Assembly: GCA_029782365.1 (NCBI GenBank)
Contig: JAKOUW010000096.1
Location: 124,001 to 188,000, forward strand
Direction of reading: 5' to 3'
Length of the DNA stretch: 64,000 nucleotides
DNA from: Chloroflexota bacterium
GTDB taxonomy: Bacteria > Chloroflexota > Anaerolineae > Anaerolineales > UBA4823
The notes under the pieces were generated by a model. It was not told the DNA's origin. It saw nothing but the letters and a program-made list of their open reading frames with translations, and did not search any database. The position numbers and the translations under genes were made by a program. Positions 25,215-33,358 of this stretch are shown piece after piece (position 1 is the first letter of the stretch; each line of letters opens with the position of its first letter).

Positions 25215-26505
25215 ATCCTTCTGTTTCACGGATAATTGATGCACCTAAGGATCGGAGTTTTTCGTCAATCCGCTCGTAGCCACGATCAATTTGCCCGACA
25301 TTGCGGATCACTGATCTTCCATCCGCCGCCAACGCCGCTAATACAAGCGCCATACCTGCCCGAATATCAGGACTTTCCATCTTTTCCCCGGTTAATTGGC
25401 TCGGACCCTGAACGATACAACGATGCGGGTCACACAATACGATTTGAGCTCCCATCCCTACGAGTTTATCAGTGAAAAACATACGGCTCGGATACATCCA
25501 ATCGTGGAATAAAATGGTGCCACGTGATTGGGTTGCAACCACAATTGCAATACTCATCAGGTCGGTTGGAAACGCAGGCCAGGGCATTACATTAATTATT
25601 GGTATTGCATCTCCCAAATCTGATTCGATTGAGAGTTTCTGCGATTCTGGCACGATCACATTTGCCCCGTCTACTGTCCATGAAACCCCAATTTTTTCGA
25701 AGACAAGACGTATCATGCCCAAGTACTCTGGACCGGCATTTTGAATACAAATTTGGCTGCGAGTTGCAACCGCTGCGCCAATAAAGCTGACAACCTCGAG
25801 GTAGTCTGGACCGATTGAAAATTCTGCACCTTTCAAACGATCAACACCGTGGATATGCAGGGTGTTCGAACCGATATTTTCAATCTGCGCGCCCATACAA
25901 TTTAAAAGCTGGCACAACTCTTGAATATGAGGTTCCGAAGCTGCATTTCTTAAGATGGTTGTTCCTTTGGCTAAAACAGATGCCATGATAGCATTTTCGG
26001 TGGCGGTGACAGAAGCTTCATCAAGCAGTATATCTGCGCCTTTCAGGCCATTCGATCGAAAGGAAAAAATATGCGATGAGCGATCGAAATCAACATTCGC
26101 TCCCAACGCACGTAAAGCAAGCAGGTGGGTATCAACTCTGCGCCGACCAATAACATCCCCACCCGGAGGAGGCAAGGTTAATTCTCCTGAACGGGCGGTC
26201 ATTGGGCCGGCTAATAAAATAGATGCGCGAATTCGCCGGCAGTAATCAGGATCCAAGTTAGCTGGGTGAACCTCGTGTGCTTGAATCTGCCAGGTGTTTT
26301 TATCTAATGAAATAATAGTTACTCCGAGGCTTTGTAATAATGATCCCATCGTCTGAATATCTTTGATTTGGGGAACATTGTGCAAAATTACTTTTTCTTC
26401 AGTTAACAAACAGGCTGCGAGCAAAGGTAAAGCGGCATTTTTATTTCCTGAGGGCATGACTGTCCCAGTCAGTTTTTTGCCACCTTCAATGACGAATTTT
26501 TCCAT
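25213..26505 (-). CDS. murA: UDP-N-acetylglucosamine 1-carboxyvinyltransferase, Asp-type
   Basis: The first committed enzyme of peptidoglycan synthesis, adding enolpyruvate to UDP-GlcNAc. The 430 residues show the EPSP-synthase-like double domain with SGNKNAALPLLAA (substrate Lys22-Asn23 region), RASILLAGPMTAR, and AGMALVLAALAADG near the C-terminus. The catalytic loop reads PGGDVIGRRRVD: the residue that is Cys115 in E. coli is Asp117 here. This is the natural variant known from Mycobacterium and Chlamydia to resist fosfomycin. The ATG at 26505 has GGAG 6 bases upstream. The stop abuts the trxA terminator. Confidence 0.94.
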   Translation of the reverse strand: MEKFVIEGGKKLTGTVMPSGNKNAALPLLAACLLTEEKVILHNVPQIKDIQTMGSLLQSLGVTIISLDKNTWQIQAHEVHPANLDPDYCRRIRASILLAGPMTARSGELTLPPPGGDVIGRRRVDTHLLALRALGANVDFDRSSHIFSFRSNGLKGADILLDEASVTATENAIMASVLAKGTTILRNAASEPHIQELCQLLNCMGAQIENIGSNTLHIHGVDRLKGAEFSIGPDYLEVVSFIGAAVATRSQICIQNAGPEYLGMIRLVFEKIGVSWTVDGANVIVPESQKLSIESDLGDAIPIINVMPWPAFPTDLMSIAIVVATQSRGTILFHDWMYPSRMFFTDKLVGMGAQIVLCDPHRCIVQGPSQLTGEKMESPDIRAGMALVLAALAADGRSVIRNVGQIDRGYERIDEKLRSLGASIIRETEG

Positions 26506-26659
26506 TAGGTGCTCCGCATTATAGGGATGAGGGTTGATGAACATTACTAGTGATCTAGGCTTAAAACCATTATAACAAATAGGTTTGCATTTCTAATCGA
26601 GTTGACGTATGATTATTTTCCAAGATAATTTTGCCAAAACCAATAAATTAAGGAATTTT

Positions 26660-27424
26660 ATGGAATATTTTTTAATGTTTTTAGCTGGCTGGGTGTGTGG
26701 AAGTCTAGTTAATTATTTGGCTGATACACTGCCGTGGAAAAGAACAATCTCTGTTCCGTTTTGCATCCATTGTCAGGAGAAAATGAATTTATGGAATTAT
26801 TTCATTTGGCCTCGCAGATGTGAATCTTGTGGAAAAAAAAGGGATTGGGGAGTGACAGCCGTAGAATTACTTACGGCTATCACATTTGCCCTTATGTGGG
26901 CATACCCTCCCGCCAAGCTTGGTGTTTGGTGGGGAGCTATCGTGATTATTTATTTTGGAGTCATTGTTGTTATCGATATTCGTTATAAACTTATTCTTCA
27001 TATAACAAGTTGGGTGGGGCTTGGCTTGGGCTTGACCATCGGAATCTTATTGCATGGTTGGATACCCACCATTGAAGGAGGAATCATCGGTTATTGTATA
27101 ATGTTTACTTTTTATAAGCTTGGAGAATTATTCATTAAGTGGTGGACTAGGTATAAAGGCAAACCGGAAGATGAGGTTGCACTTGGATTTGGCGATGTCA
27201 ACTTGAGCGGAATCCTTGGTTTGATGGTTGGTTTTCCGGGAGTTTTACTTAGTTTATTTATCGGCGCATTGATTGGTGGAATCGTTAGCCTTGTGTATTT
27301 AGTTTTCAGTGTGTTGATAAAACGTTACAAAGCTCTAACAGCTTTGCCCTACGGCCCATTCTTAGTTTGTGGCGCCGTAATAGTAATTTTCTTTTTGGAT
27401 TTTCTAGGTTTAATATTTCGATAA
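26660..27424 (+). CDS. Prepilin peptidase (type IV prepilin leader peptidase)
   Basis: A polytopic A24-family aspartic peptidase, 254 residues, that cleaves (and often N-methylates) type IV pilin precursors at the membrane. The N-terminal helix is followed by a cytoplasmic zinc-binding loop with CIHC and CESC pairs, then about six more helices. The two catalytic aspartates are in VIDIRYK and GFGDVNLSG (GxGD motif). The ATG at 26660 has AAGGAA just upstream and starts the first helix; an earlier ATG at 26609 adds a non-conserved tail. No pilin genes are adjacent. It ends 3 bases before the convergent Trk-like gene. Confidence 0.88.
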   Translation: MEYFLMFLAGWVCGSLVNYLADTLPWKRTISVPFCIHCQEKMNLWNYFIWPRRCESCGKKRDWGVTAVELLTAITFALMWAYPPAKLGVWWGAIVIIYFGVIVVIDIRYKLILHITSWVGLGLGLTIGILLHGWIPTIEGGIIGYCIMFTFYKLGELFIKWWTRYKGKPEDEVALGFGDVNLSGILGLMVGFPGVLLSLFIGALIGGIVSLVYLVFSVLIKRYKALTALPYGPFLVCGAVIVIFFLDFLGLIFR

Positions 27425-27426
27425 AG

Positions 27427-28494
27427 TCAGTTACGAGATATATTGTTACTGTTTGCCTGTACCAAAGCAGTAATTTGGGCAGGTCCGCCGATCACCGCCA
27501 CTGTGTCCCCGGTCAGTAAAATTGTTTCAGGGACAGGGTGTAAATCGGTTTCTGAATCACGTTTTAATAAAACAATACTGACCTCAAAGTTCCTTTCCAA
27601 TTCCGCAACACTTAATGTAGAAAGATTACTGTCAGAGTCTATATTCAGCCGAGCCAGACTCATAATTTGGCCTTCAATACTGATTGGGCGTGTCATATCA
27701 ATACCAGCAGCCGCAGAAGCAAAGGCTGGCGCTGCCATGTCAGTCGCTGAAAATGCGGTGAAACCGAACTGATCCTGCAGCGCATAAGCGAACTCATCAT
27801 CGAAAATGCGCACGACGACACGAATATTCTTGTTCAAAGAACGAGATTTCAGAGCAATTTGTAAATTAACACTATCATTTTGCACACACATTATGATTGA
27901 CCGGGCTTTCTTTACACCAGCAGATTCTAGTGTGTTTTCACTCGTTGCATCCTCTTGTATTACAGGAATGCCAAGGCGTTTTACACTGGCAACCAGGTCC
28001 ACAGTTGGATTCATTTCAATGACAACTACATCTTGGCTCATCTGATGAAGAGTAGCAGCCACTCGAAAACCTAAATGTCCGAGACCTACAATGATATGAT
28101 GGTTAGAAAATGTGGATGCGACAGCCATTTCCCATTCCTTACCCCGTTGTCGACGGTTAAACAACATAACTCCGAACTCTGTAATACCTTGAGCTAAGAA
28201 AATGACACTTAAGACAGGCATCAGGAAGAAAAAGATTTCTAGATACCAGGTTTTCGGAAAATTACTGATCGATTGAATAAATGTTAAGGATAAAACCTGG
28301 TAGACAGCTTCAGGAATATTGTTGATTGGCTCATTGGCAAGAATGCTGAGGTAATAATATAGAATCCCGCCTAAGAAAATCAGCAAGAAATAGGATATCA
28401 AGGGCCAACCAAACTGACTGGTGAGTAACCAGGTATCGCGTTTAATTACATGAAATTTCCGAAAAAAATGGTTATTCGCAGAAATGAGCTTCAT
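27427..28494 (-). CDS. TrkA-N (RCK) domain protein with channel-like but filter-less membrane region
   Basis: A 355-residue protein: two transmembrane helices (about residues 32-52 and 84-105), then an RCK/TrkA-N Rossmann domain starting HHIIVGLGHLGFRVA with the conserved acidic residue in VVVIEMNP. A TrkA-C domain follows (about 265-345). It has the layout of MthK-type K+ channels, but the loop between the helices (EAVYQVLSLTFIQS) lacks the TVGYGD selectivity filter. It may be a degenerate channel, a regulatory subunit, or a signalling protein binding NAD(H) or cyclic dinucleotides. It directly follows the PP2C-like gene with 5 bases between. Confidence 0.78.
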   Translation of the reverse strand: MKLISANNHFFRKFHVIKRDTWLLTSQFGWPLISYFLLIFLGGILYYYLSILANEPINNIPEAVYQVLSLTFIQSISNFPKTWYLEIFFFLMPVLSVIFLAQGITEFGVMLFNRRQRGKEWEMAVASTFSNHHIIVGLGHLGFRVAATLHQMSQDVVVIEMNPTVDLVASVKRLGIPVIQEDATSENTLESAGVKKARSIIMCVQNDSVNLQIALKSRSLNKNIRVVVRIFDDEFAYALQDQFGFTAFSATDMAAPAFASAAAGIDMTRPISIEGQIMSLARLNIDSDSNLSTLSVAELERNFEVSIVLLKRDSETDLHPVPETILLTGDTVAVIGGPAQITALVQANSNNISRN

Positions 28495-28499
28495 GCAAA

Positions 28500-29201
28500 C
28501 TAGATTGGCAGGCGCACATTCATCCGCCTTACACCATCTCCCGTCTGAGCTGAGACGCGAAGAACAACAATACTCATATCTTCGACAGGCCGACTCTGAT
28601 CCAGCTTATATGCTTGTTCGAGAAGTGAATCAGCAATGAATTGAGGTGAAGCGCCTTCTTCCTCAAGGAGGCATTGCAAGCTGCTCTGCAAATCCATAGA
28701 TTCACCATAACTTGATCCAGCTAATCTGAGGCCATCTGTGTACATAACGGCTGTCATGTTATATTCTAAGGGGATTTCTGTGATCCAAGATCTTGTTTCC
28801 CGGTCAAGCCCGATCGGCCTTGATTCTTCTCCCAAAATATAAATTTTTTCGCCGTATGCGGTGATAACAGGATTAGGGTTGTTCCGAGTGATAACCAACG
28901 TACTGGTTTCGAGGTCAACTGAAAAAATATTAAGTGTTGAAGAAGCCTGGCCTTTTCGTTCTGTATAAAGAAAATCAGCAGTTGCCCTGGCCGCTGCCCC
29001 GTCTCGAACACCATCAGACAGGAGTGAGATGACTTTTCGAACCACCATTGTAGAAATTGCTTTTATGCCGTTTCCATCAGTTTGACCATCGGCCATCACG
29101 ACAGAAAGTCCGCCATTTGGTCGCTCGATTATCTCAACTGAGTCACCACTTTCTGAGGATGAGAATTTGTTGATCTTTGCGACGGCAATTTGAATTTCCA
29201 T
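28500..29201 (-). CDS. PP2C/SpoIIE-type protein phosphatase
   Basis: A 233-residue single-domain protein with the SpoIIE/PP2C fold. Metal-site aspartates are visible in VVMADGQTDGNG, AVMYTDGLRLAG and VEDMSIVVLRV. No sensor, GAF or membrane region is fused to it, so it is a stand-alone cytoplasmic phosphatase, as seen in partner-switching stress pathways; no anti-sigma or STAS gene is nearby. The ATG at 29201 is chosen: TGG-TAGAAT ends six bases before it and no Shine-Dalgarno sequence is present, suggesting its own leaderless mRNA. A TTG two codons upstream is less likely. Confidence 0.8.
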   Translation of the reverse strand: MEIQIAVAKINKFSSSESGDSVEIIERPNGGLSVVMADGQTDGNGIKAISTMVVRKVISLLSDGVRDGAAARATADFLYTERKGQASSTLNIFSVDLETSTLVITRNNPNPVITAYGEKIYILGEESRPIGLDRETRSWITEIPLEYNMTAVMYTDGLRLAGSSYGESMDLQSSLQCLLEEEGASPQFIADSLLEQAYKLDQSRPVEDMSIVVLRVSAQTGDGVRRMNVRLPI

Positions 29202-29207
29202 GCGCAA

Positions 29208-29216
29208 ATTCTACCA
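29208..29216 (-). promoter_or_regulatory. Extended -10 promoter (TGG-TAGAAT) of the PP2C-like gene
   Basis: TGGTAGAAT on the minus strand ends six bases before the ATG at 29201. With a 16-bp spacer the -35 would be TTGGAA. The 11-base core TATGGTAGAAT is identical to that before the hisS leader peptide. Confidence 0.6.
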
Positions 29217-29223
29217 TAACTCG

Positions 29224-29925
29224 TCAGATTTCCAATTTGGCATCCTCGGGAATGGAGGAAGGGACTCGAAATAGAAGAATATGCACCACGCTTTTCGCAT
29301 CTCGCATAACATGGTGATCTTGAAGGAGAAAGCCTGCGGCAATAAAAGGAGTCTGCCAGTCAACATGTAGGTTTGTGGATTGGCCAGCGAAATTTAAAAT
29401 CCAAGAAAGAAACCTGGATTTGGTCGAGATCGGCAAAATGAAGGCTGATGGCACTACAATTAACAGTCCATTGTGAGTTAAAACACGTTTCGCTTCCAGA
29501 AGCGTCAGAGGGTTTATTATGTATTCGCTGGGAAAAGTTGACACAATAGTATCGAAAAAATGATTAGGAATTGGTAATGCTTGCACATCACCATGGATTA
29601 AATTGCACGGCAATTTTGCCCGTATAAGCCGGCGGGCAGCCAACATGATCATTTGCCAGCTTTTATCGATTCCCAATGAAATTGCGTAATGCTCAGCCAA
29701 CTGTTTTTGGAGATGTCCTGGTCCATGACCCAGTTCCAGAATTTTGGTGCCTTCAATAAATGGTAAGGCCCTCTCGACCCAAGAGTTCCATTGACCCAAC
29801 GAAACCGTCCAGGCGACTACATCATACAATGGGGCAAGCGTTGAATAGAGTAGATGAAAAAATGATCGAAGCAAGTGGTAACGAATTTTTTGGACCACTT
29901 GCAATTCCTTACCAAATTGGATCAT
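29224..29925 (-). CDS. Class I SAM-dependent methyltransferase
   Basis: A 233-residue methyltransferase of the UbiE/Methyltransf_11 type. Motif I is ILELGHGPGHLQKQLA, motif II GIDKSWQMI, and the post-I region HGDVQALPIPNHFFDTIVSTFPSEYI. An N-terminal about 50 residues before the core contains hydrophobic segments (LLRSFFHLLYSTLAPLYDVVAW) suggesting membrane association, as in lipid or quinone methyltransferases. It lies between a lipid kinase gene and a phosphatase gene, so a lipid-modifying role is possible but unproven. Confidence 0.82.
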   Translation of the reverse strand: MIQFGKELQVVQKIRYHLLRSFFHLLYSTLAPLYDVVAWTVSLGQWNSWVERALPFIEGTKILELGHGPGHLQKQLAEHYAISLGIDKSWQMIMLAARRLIRAKLPCNLIHGDVQALPIPNHFFDTIVSTFPSEYIINPLTLLEAKRVLTHNGLLIVVPSAFILPISTKSRFLSWILNFAGQSTNLHVDWQTPFIAAGFLLQDHHVMRDAKSVVHILLFRVPSSIPEDAKLEI

Positions 29926-29933
29926 CTTTGATG

Positions 29934-30872
29934 TTATTTAGGTAAAATGACTTTTAATGCCTGGGGGAGAATACTCCACTCGATGTAATTTGTTGCTTCA
30001 CTTTGAATCTCGCCATCGGCATGCACAGGTGTAGGAACCAAAGTGCGCACACGTATCCAGGAGCTGTCAAACTCATGAATTTTCTCTGCTTCCACGTAAC
30101 TGCCTGGTCCAGGTTTCAAAGCCCTAGGTAATAGGCCAAACATTTCTCTGCGGCTTGGTACAAATCCATATACGAAAGTTAGCTTGCCATCGAATGGATT
30201 GGCATGAGGGGTCATATAAAAGCCCCCAGTTATCCTTCCATTTCCAACTGTTACAAGGCTGATCTTCCCAGCATAAGTACCGTGCTCCCATTCAATATTC
30301 GATTGCCAGCTTCGTTTTTGCAAAACTCCGAGGACTGCTGAAACCAGATAGCGCAACGTGCCCTTCAACCAACCAATCTTTTGTTGAATCAAAGTAACAC
30401 ATGGTTCCAAGCCTATGGCTGAATTATTATCAAAGTAGCATTGATGGACTTCAGGACCATTAACACCTTGGATTGTGTATTTTAATAATCCTAGATCTAC
30501 GCTCTTGGGAACACCCGAAGCAATCACATGCGTCGCAGCATTGAAATCTTGGGGCAACCCAACATTGGCAACAAAATCATTTGCGGTTCCCAATGGAATA
30601 ATCCCCAGTGGGGGCAGCTTGGCGCCTTCGTCGACTGCCTGCATCATACCATTGACTACTTCGCTGATTGTACCATCGCCACCGGCAGCTATTAATAGCG
30701 AAGATGAATCAAGAACTGATTTTTTGGCAATAGCAACGGCATGACCTTTATATTCTGTATAAATAATCTTAAATACAATTCCCGCATTACGCAGCGCTGC
30801 TTCCGCTTCTTGCCGGAGACGTTGGCCTTTCCAACGCCCCGCATAGGGATTGAAAATGACGGTAGCGACCAT
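29934..30872 (-). CDS. Diacylglycerol-kinase-family lipid kinase (YegS/DgkB-like)
   Basis: A 312-residue DAG-kinase catalytic-domain protein. VIFNPYAGRWKG is the start strand, AAGGDGTISEVVNGM the nucleotide-binding GGDGT motif, and GIIPLGTANDFVANVGLP the substrate loop. The C-terminal beta-sandwich has GGFYMTPHANPFDGKL and VHADGEI. It likely phosphorylates diacylglycerol or a related lipid (sphingosine-like bases are alternatives). The ATG at 30872 has no Shine-Dalgarno sequence; TGC-TAAAAT ends six bases before it. Confidence 0.88.
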   Translation of the reverse strand: MVATVIFNPYAGRWKGQRLRQEAEAALRNAGIVFKIIYTEYKGHAVAIAKKSVLDSSSLLIAAGGDGTISEVVNGMMQAVDEGAKLPPLGIIPLGTANDFVANVGLPQDFNAATHVIASGVPKSVDLGLLKYTIQGVNGPEVHQCYFDNNSAIGLEPCVTLIQQKIGWLKGTLRYLVSAVLGVLQKRSWQSNIEWEHGTYAGKISLVTVGNGRITGGFYMTPHANPFDGKLTFVYGFVPSRREMFGLLPRALKPGPGSYVEAEKIHEFDSSWIRVRTLVPTPVHADGEIQSEATNYIEWSILPQALKVILPK

Positions 30873-30878
30873 TGGTTT

Positions 30879-30887
30879 ATTTTAGCA
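30879..30887 (-). promoter_or_regulatory. Extended -10 promoter (TGC-TAAAAT) of the lipid kinase gene
   Basis: On the minus strand TGCTAAAAT is followed by AAACCA and the ATG at 30872, so transcription would start on the start codon. There is no clear -35 box. Confidence 0.55.
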
Positions 30888-30995
30888 CGGTTTTGTATCC
30901 CTCATACTGAACCTATCTTAACAAATGACAGTAAATGAAAGTATGATATAAATAAAAACGAAAATTAAGAAAAAAGGGAATTCCTGGAGATTTAC

Positions 30996-31955
30996 ATGGA
31001 AAATATACAAAAGTTTGCCGAAACCATCATAGCTAATATTGAAAAAGTCATAGTTGGAAAGAGAAGCGCTGTGGAATTGGCAATAACCGGACTGCTGTGT
31101 CAGGGCCATATCTTGATCGAAGATGTTCCTGGCGTGGGCAAGACGGTTTTGGCGAAAAGTATTGCGAAGTCACTTGGCTGCACATTCAGCCGAATTCAAT
31201 TTACACCGGATATGTTGCCAAGTGACGTAATTGGTGTCTCTATATTTAATCAAATTAGTCGCCTATTTGAATTTCGACCCGGGCCAATCTTGGCTCAAAT
31301 TGTTCTGTCCGATGAGATCAACCGCGCAACGCCCAAAACGCAGGCAGCTCTCCTCGAAGCTATGGAGGAGAGGCAAATAACCGTGGATGGAATAACGCAT
31401 CCCTTGCCTAAGCCTTTTATGGTTCTGGCAACTCAAAATCCAATTGAATACGAAGGCACATTTCCATTACCGGAAGCACAACTTGACCGTTTTCTGATCC
31501 GGTTGGAGCTAGGCTATCCACTGATTGATGATGAAATTAATATATTGGATCGCCAGCAGTTCCAACATCCTGTTGATTCTTTAGCACAAGTGGTTTCAGA
31601 AGAGGAACTTAAGAGCGCTCAAGAAGCGATCAAAAGCGTATATGTTGCGCCAATGGTAAAACGGTATATTGTTGAATTATCAAGAGCCACTCGTTCACAT
31701 CCCGATGTCTACCTGGGGGCCAGCCCGCGAGGCAGCCTTGCATTGAGCAGAACATGTCAGGCGAGGGCTGCTATCTTAGGGCGAGATTTCGTTTTGCCAG
31801 ATGATGTTAAGGCTCTAGCACTACCAACATTATCTCACCGAGTAATCCTTGGGCCGGCTGCCCGTTTACGCGATCTTACTCCAGGTCAAATCGTTAGTGA
31901 AATAACTGCGAAAATTCCAGCTCCTGGCGGTGACCTTCGTGGTAGTGGAAAATGA
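30996..31955 (+). CDS. MoxR-family AAA+ ATPase
   Basis: A 319-residue AAA+ chaperone-like ATPase. Walker A is [14 protein letters not shown], Walker [23 protein letters not shown], sensor 1 [22 protein letters not shown], and the C-terminal lid has [16 protein letters not shown] (sensor 2 Arg). MoxR proteins act with a von Willebrand-type or DUF58 partner in assembly or stress responses. Here the DUF58 gene follows with overlapping stop and start (ATGA), the usual pairing. GGAG lies 7 bases before the ATG. Confidence 0.93.
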   Translation: MENIQKFAETIIANIEKVIVGKRSAVELAITGLLCQGHILIEDVPGVGKTVLAKSIAKSLGCTFSRIQFTPDMLPSDVIGVSIFNQISRLFEFRPGPILAQIVLSDEINRATPKTQAALLEAMEERQITVDGITHPLPKPFMVLATQNPIEYEGTFPLPEAQLDRFLIRLELGYPLIDDEINILDRQQFQHPVDSLAQVVSEEELKSAQEAIKSVYVAPMVKRYIVELSRATRSHPDVYLGASPRGSLALSRTCQARAAILGRDFVLPDDVKALALPTLSHRVILGPAARLRDLTPGQIVSEITAKIPAPGGDLRGSGK

Positions 31956-33211
31956 CGCTTTCCAGAAAAATTGTTTTGATCCTCTTGGCCGCGTGTCTGT
32001 TGGCAGGCGCAGCTACAGGGGGTGAACAATTCTACCAATTGGCGTATTTGTGGATTTTCCTTTACGCCGGAAGCTGGATAATGTCTTGGTATAGTTTGCG
32101 AGGTTTATCGCTTGTTCGTATATCAAGAACATTACGTGCCCAGGTGGGACAAATTTTTGAGGAAAGATTTGAGTTACAAAATGAAGGCAAGCTGCTGCGA
32201 ATATGGGTAGAGATACAGGACGAATCTCAATTGCCTGGCTCCGAAGGCTCGCGCATTCTCACTTTGATCGAGGGGAATCAGGGAAGATCTTATTTGGCGA
32301 GAACAAGACTTCTGCGAAGAGGGGTTTATCCTTTAGGACCGACCTCGTTAGTTGGTGGAGATTTGTTCGGGTTATTCCCTGCGGAGAAGAAATTTCCGCC
32401 TCAGGAAACATTATTGGTTTACCCTTTGATGGTGGAAATTCGCGATTTTCCTAATCCTCCCGGATTGTTGGCTGGGGGAGAAGCATTACAACGCCGAACT
32501 CACCAGGTGACACCGAATGCAGCGGGAGTGCGAGAATATATTCATGGCGATTCAATGAACCGTATTCATTGGCTCAGTTCGGCCAGGCGAGACCGGTTAA
32601 TGGTAAAAGAATTCGAGCTGGATCCGCTAGCAGATGTGTGGATATTCCTGGACGCTTTTGCGCGAAACCATTACGCCAAACCGCAGTCGATTGAATCAAT
32701 CCAGGTAGTAGATGTGTTTCAAAGAGAATTAAAGGTTGATTTACCGCCATCCACTGAAGAATACGCAGTTAGCTGCGCGGCTTCTATTGCCCGGCTGAGT
32801 TTGCGACGCGCAAGAGCAGTTGGTTTAGTGGCAGCTGGTCAACAAACGGTTCTCCTACCACCGGATCGAGGCGGCAGGCAGTTGGGGAAAATTTTGGAAT
32901 CGTTAGCCCTTATCAAAGCTGAAGGAACGATGCCATTTAGAACCCTTGTTGAAACCCAGGTAAAACATATCACTCGAGGAAGCACTGTAGTCCTGGTTAC
33001 TCCTGCCAGAAACAGAGATATTGCAATAATGGTCGATTTCCTGATTCAAAAAGGATTACGCCCAGTTTTGATCTTGGTCGACAGCTCCTCATTTGGAGAT
33101 CCTACCGTTGGAGCGGATGAATTGGGCACTCAAATCCAATCAATGGCAATTCCATGCCGAACAATCAAGTTCGGAGATGATTTAGGTCAGGCATTATCGA
33201 ATGCAGCTTGA
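31952..33211 (+). CDS. DUF58 domain protein, partner of MoxR
   Basis: A 419-residue protein with two N-terminal hydrophobic segments (about residues 7-22 and 26-45), then a beta-rich region and the DUF58 signature [23 protein letters not shown] followed by [10 protein letters not shown]. The C-terminal part has a von Willebrand A-like fold ([17 protein letters not shown]). It is membrane-anchored and presumed to be a substrate or adaptor of the MoxR ATPase. It overlaps moxR by 4 bases. The biological process is not known for this lineage. Confidence 0.88.
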   Translation: MTLSRKIVLILLAACLLAGAATGGEQFYQLAYLWIFLYAGSWIMSWYSLRGLSLVRISRTLRAQVGQIFEERFELQNEGKLLRIWVEIQDESQLPGSEGSRILTLIEGNQGRSYLARTRLLRRGVYPLGPTSLVGGDLFGLFPAEKKFPPQETLLVYPLMVEIRDFPNPPGLLAGGEALQRRTHQVTPNAAGVREYIHGDSMNRIHWLSSARRDRLMVKEFELDPLADVWIFLDAFARNHYAKPQSIESIQVVDVFQRELKVDLPPSTEEYAVSCAASIARLSLRRARAVGLVAAGQQTVLLPPDRGGRQLGKILESLALIKAEGTMPFRTLVETQVKHITRGSTVVLVTPARNRDIAIMVDFLIQKGLRPVLILVDSSSFGDPTVGADELGTQIQSMAIPCRTIKFGDDLGQALSNAA

Positions 33212-33229
33212 AGCCAAAAGCAATGTTTC

Positions 33230-33258
33230 TTGACGCTTAAATTGCCTTAAAGTAAAAT
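33230..33258 (+). promoter_or_regulatory. Promoter of the GH4 glucosidase gene
   Basis: TTGACG (33230-33235), a 17-bp spacer and TAAAAT (33253-33258). The predicted 5' UTR is about 95 bases, A-rich, and contains an 11-codon ORF (33315-33347) ending at the Shine-Dalgarno sequence. Confidence 0.65.
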
Positions 33259-33358
33259 GGTTTTAATTTCCAAAAAAAGAAGAAATTATAAAAATTGATC
33301 ACTCCTTATCTATCATGAGGTGTGCTTTGGACATTGTTCCCGATTAAGGAGGCGCGAG

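Noticed and set aside
33315-33347. An 11-codon ORF ending at the Shine-Dalgarno sequence of the GH4 gene, as a possible regulatory peptide.
   Set aside because: It has no ribosome-binding site, no biased codons and no terminator or alternative hairpin nearby; probably chance.
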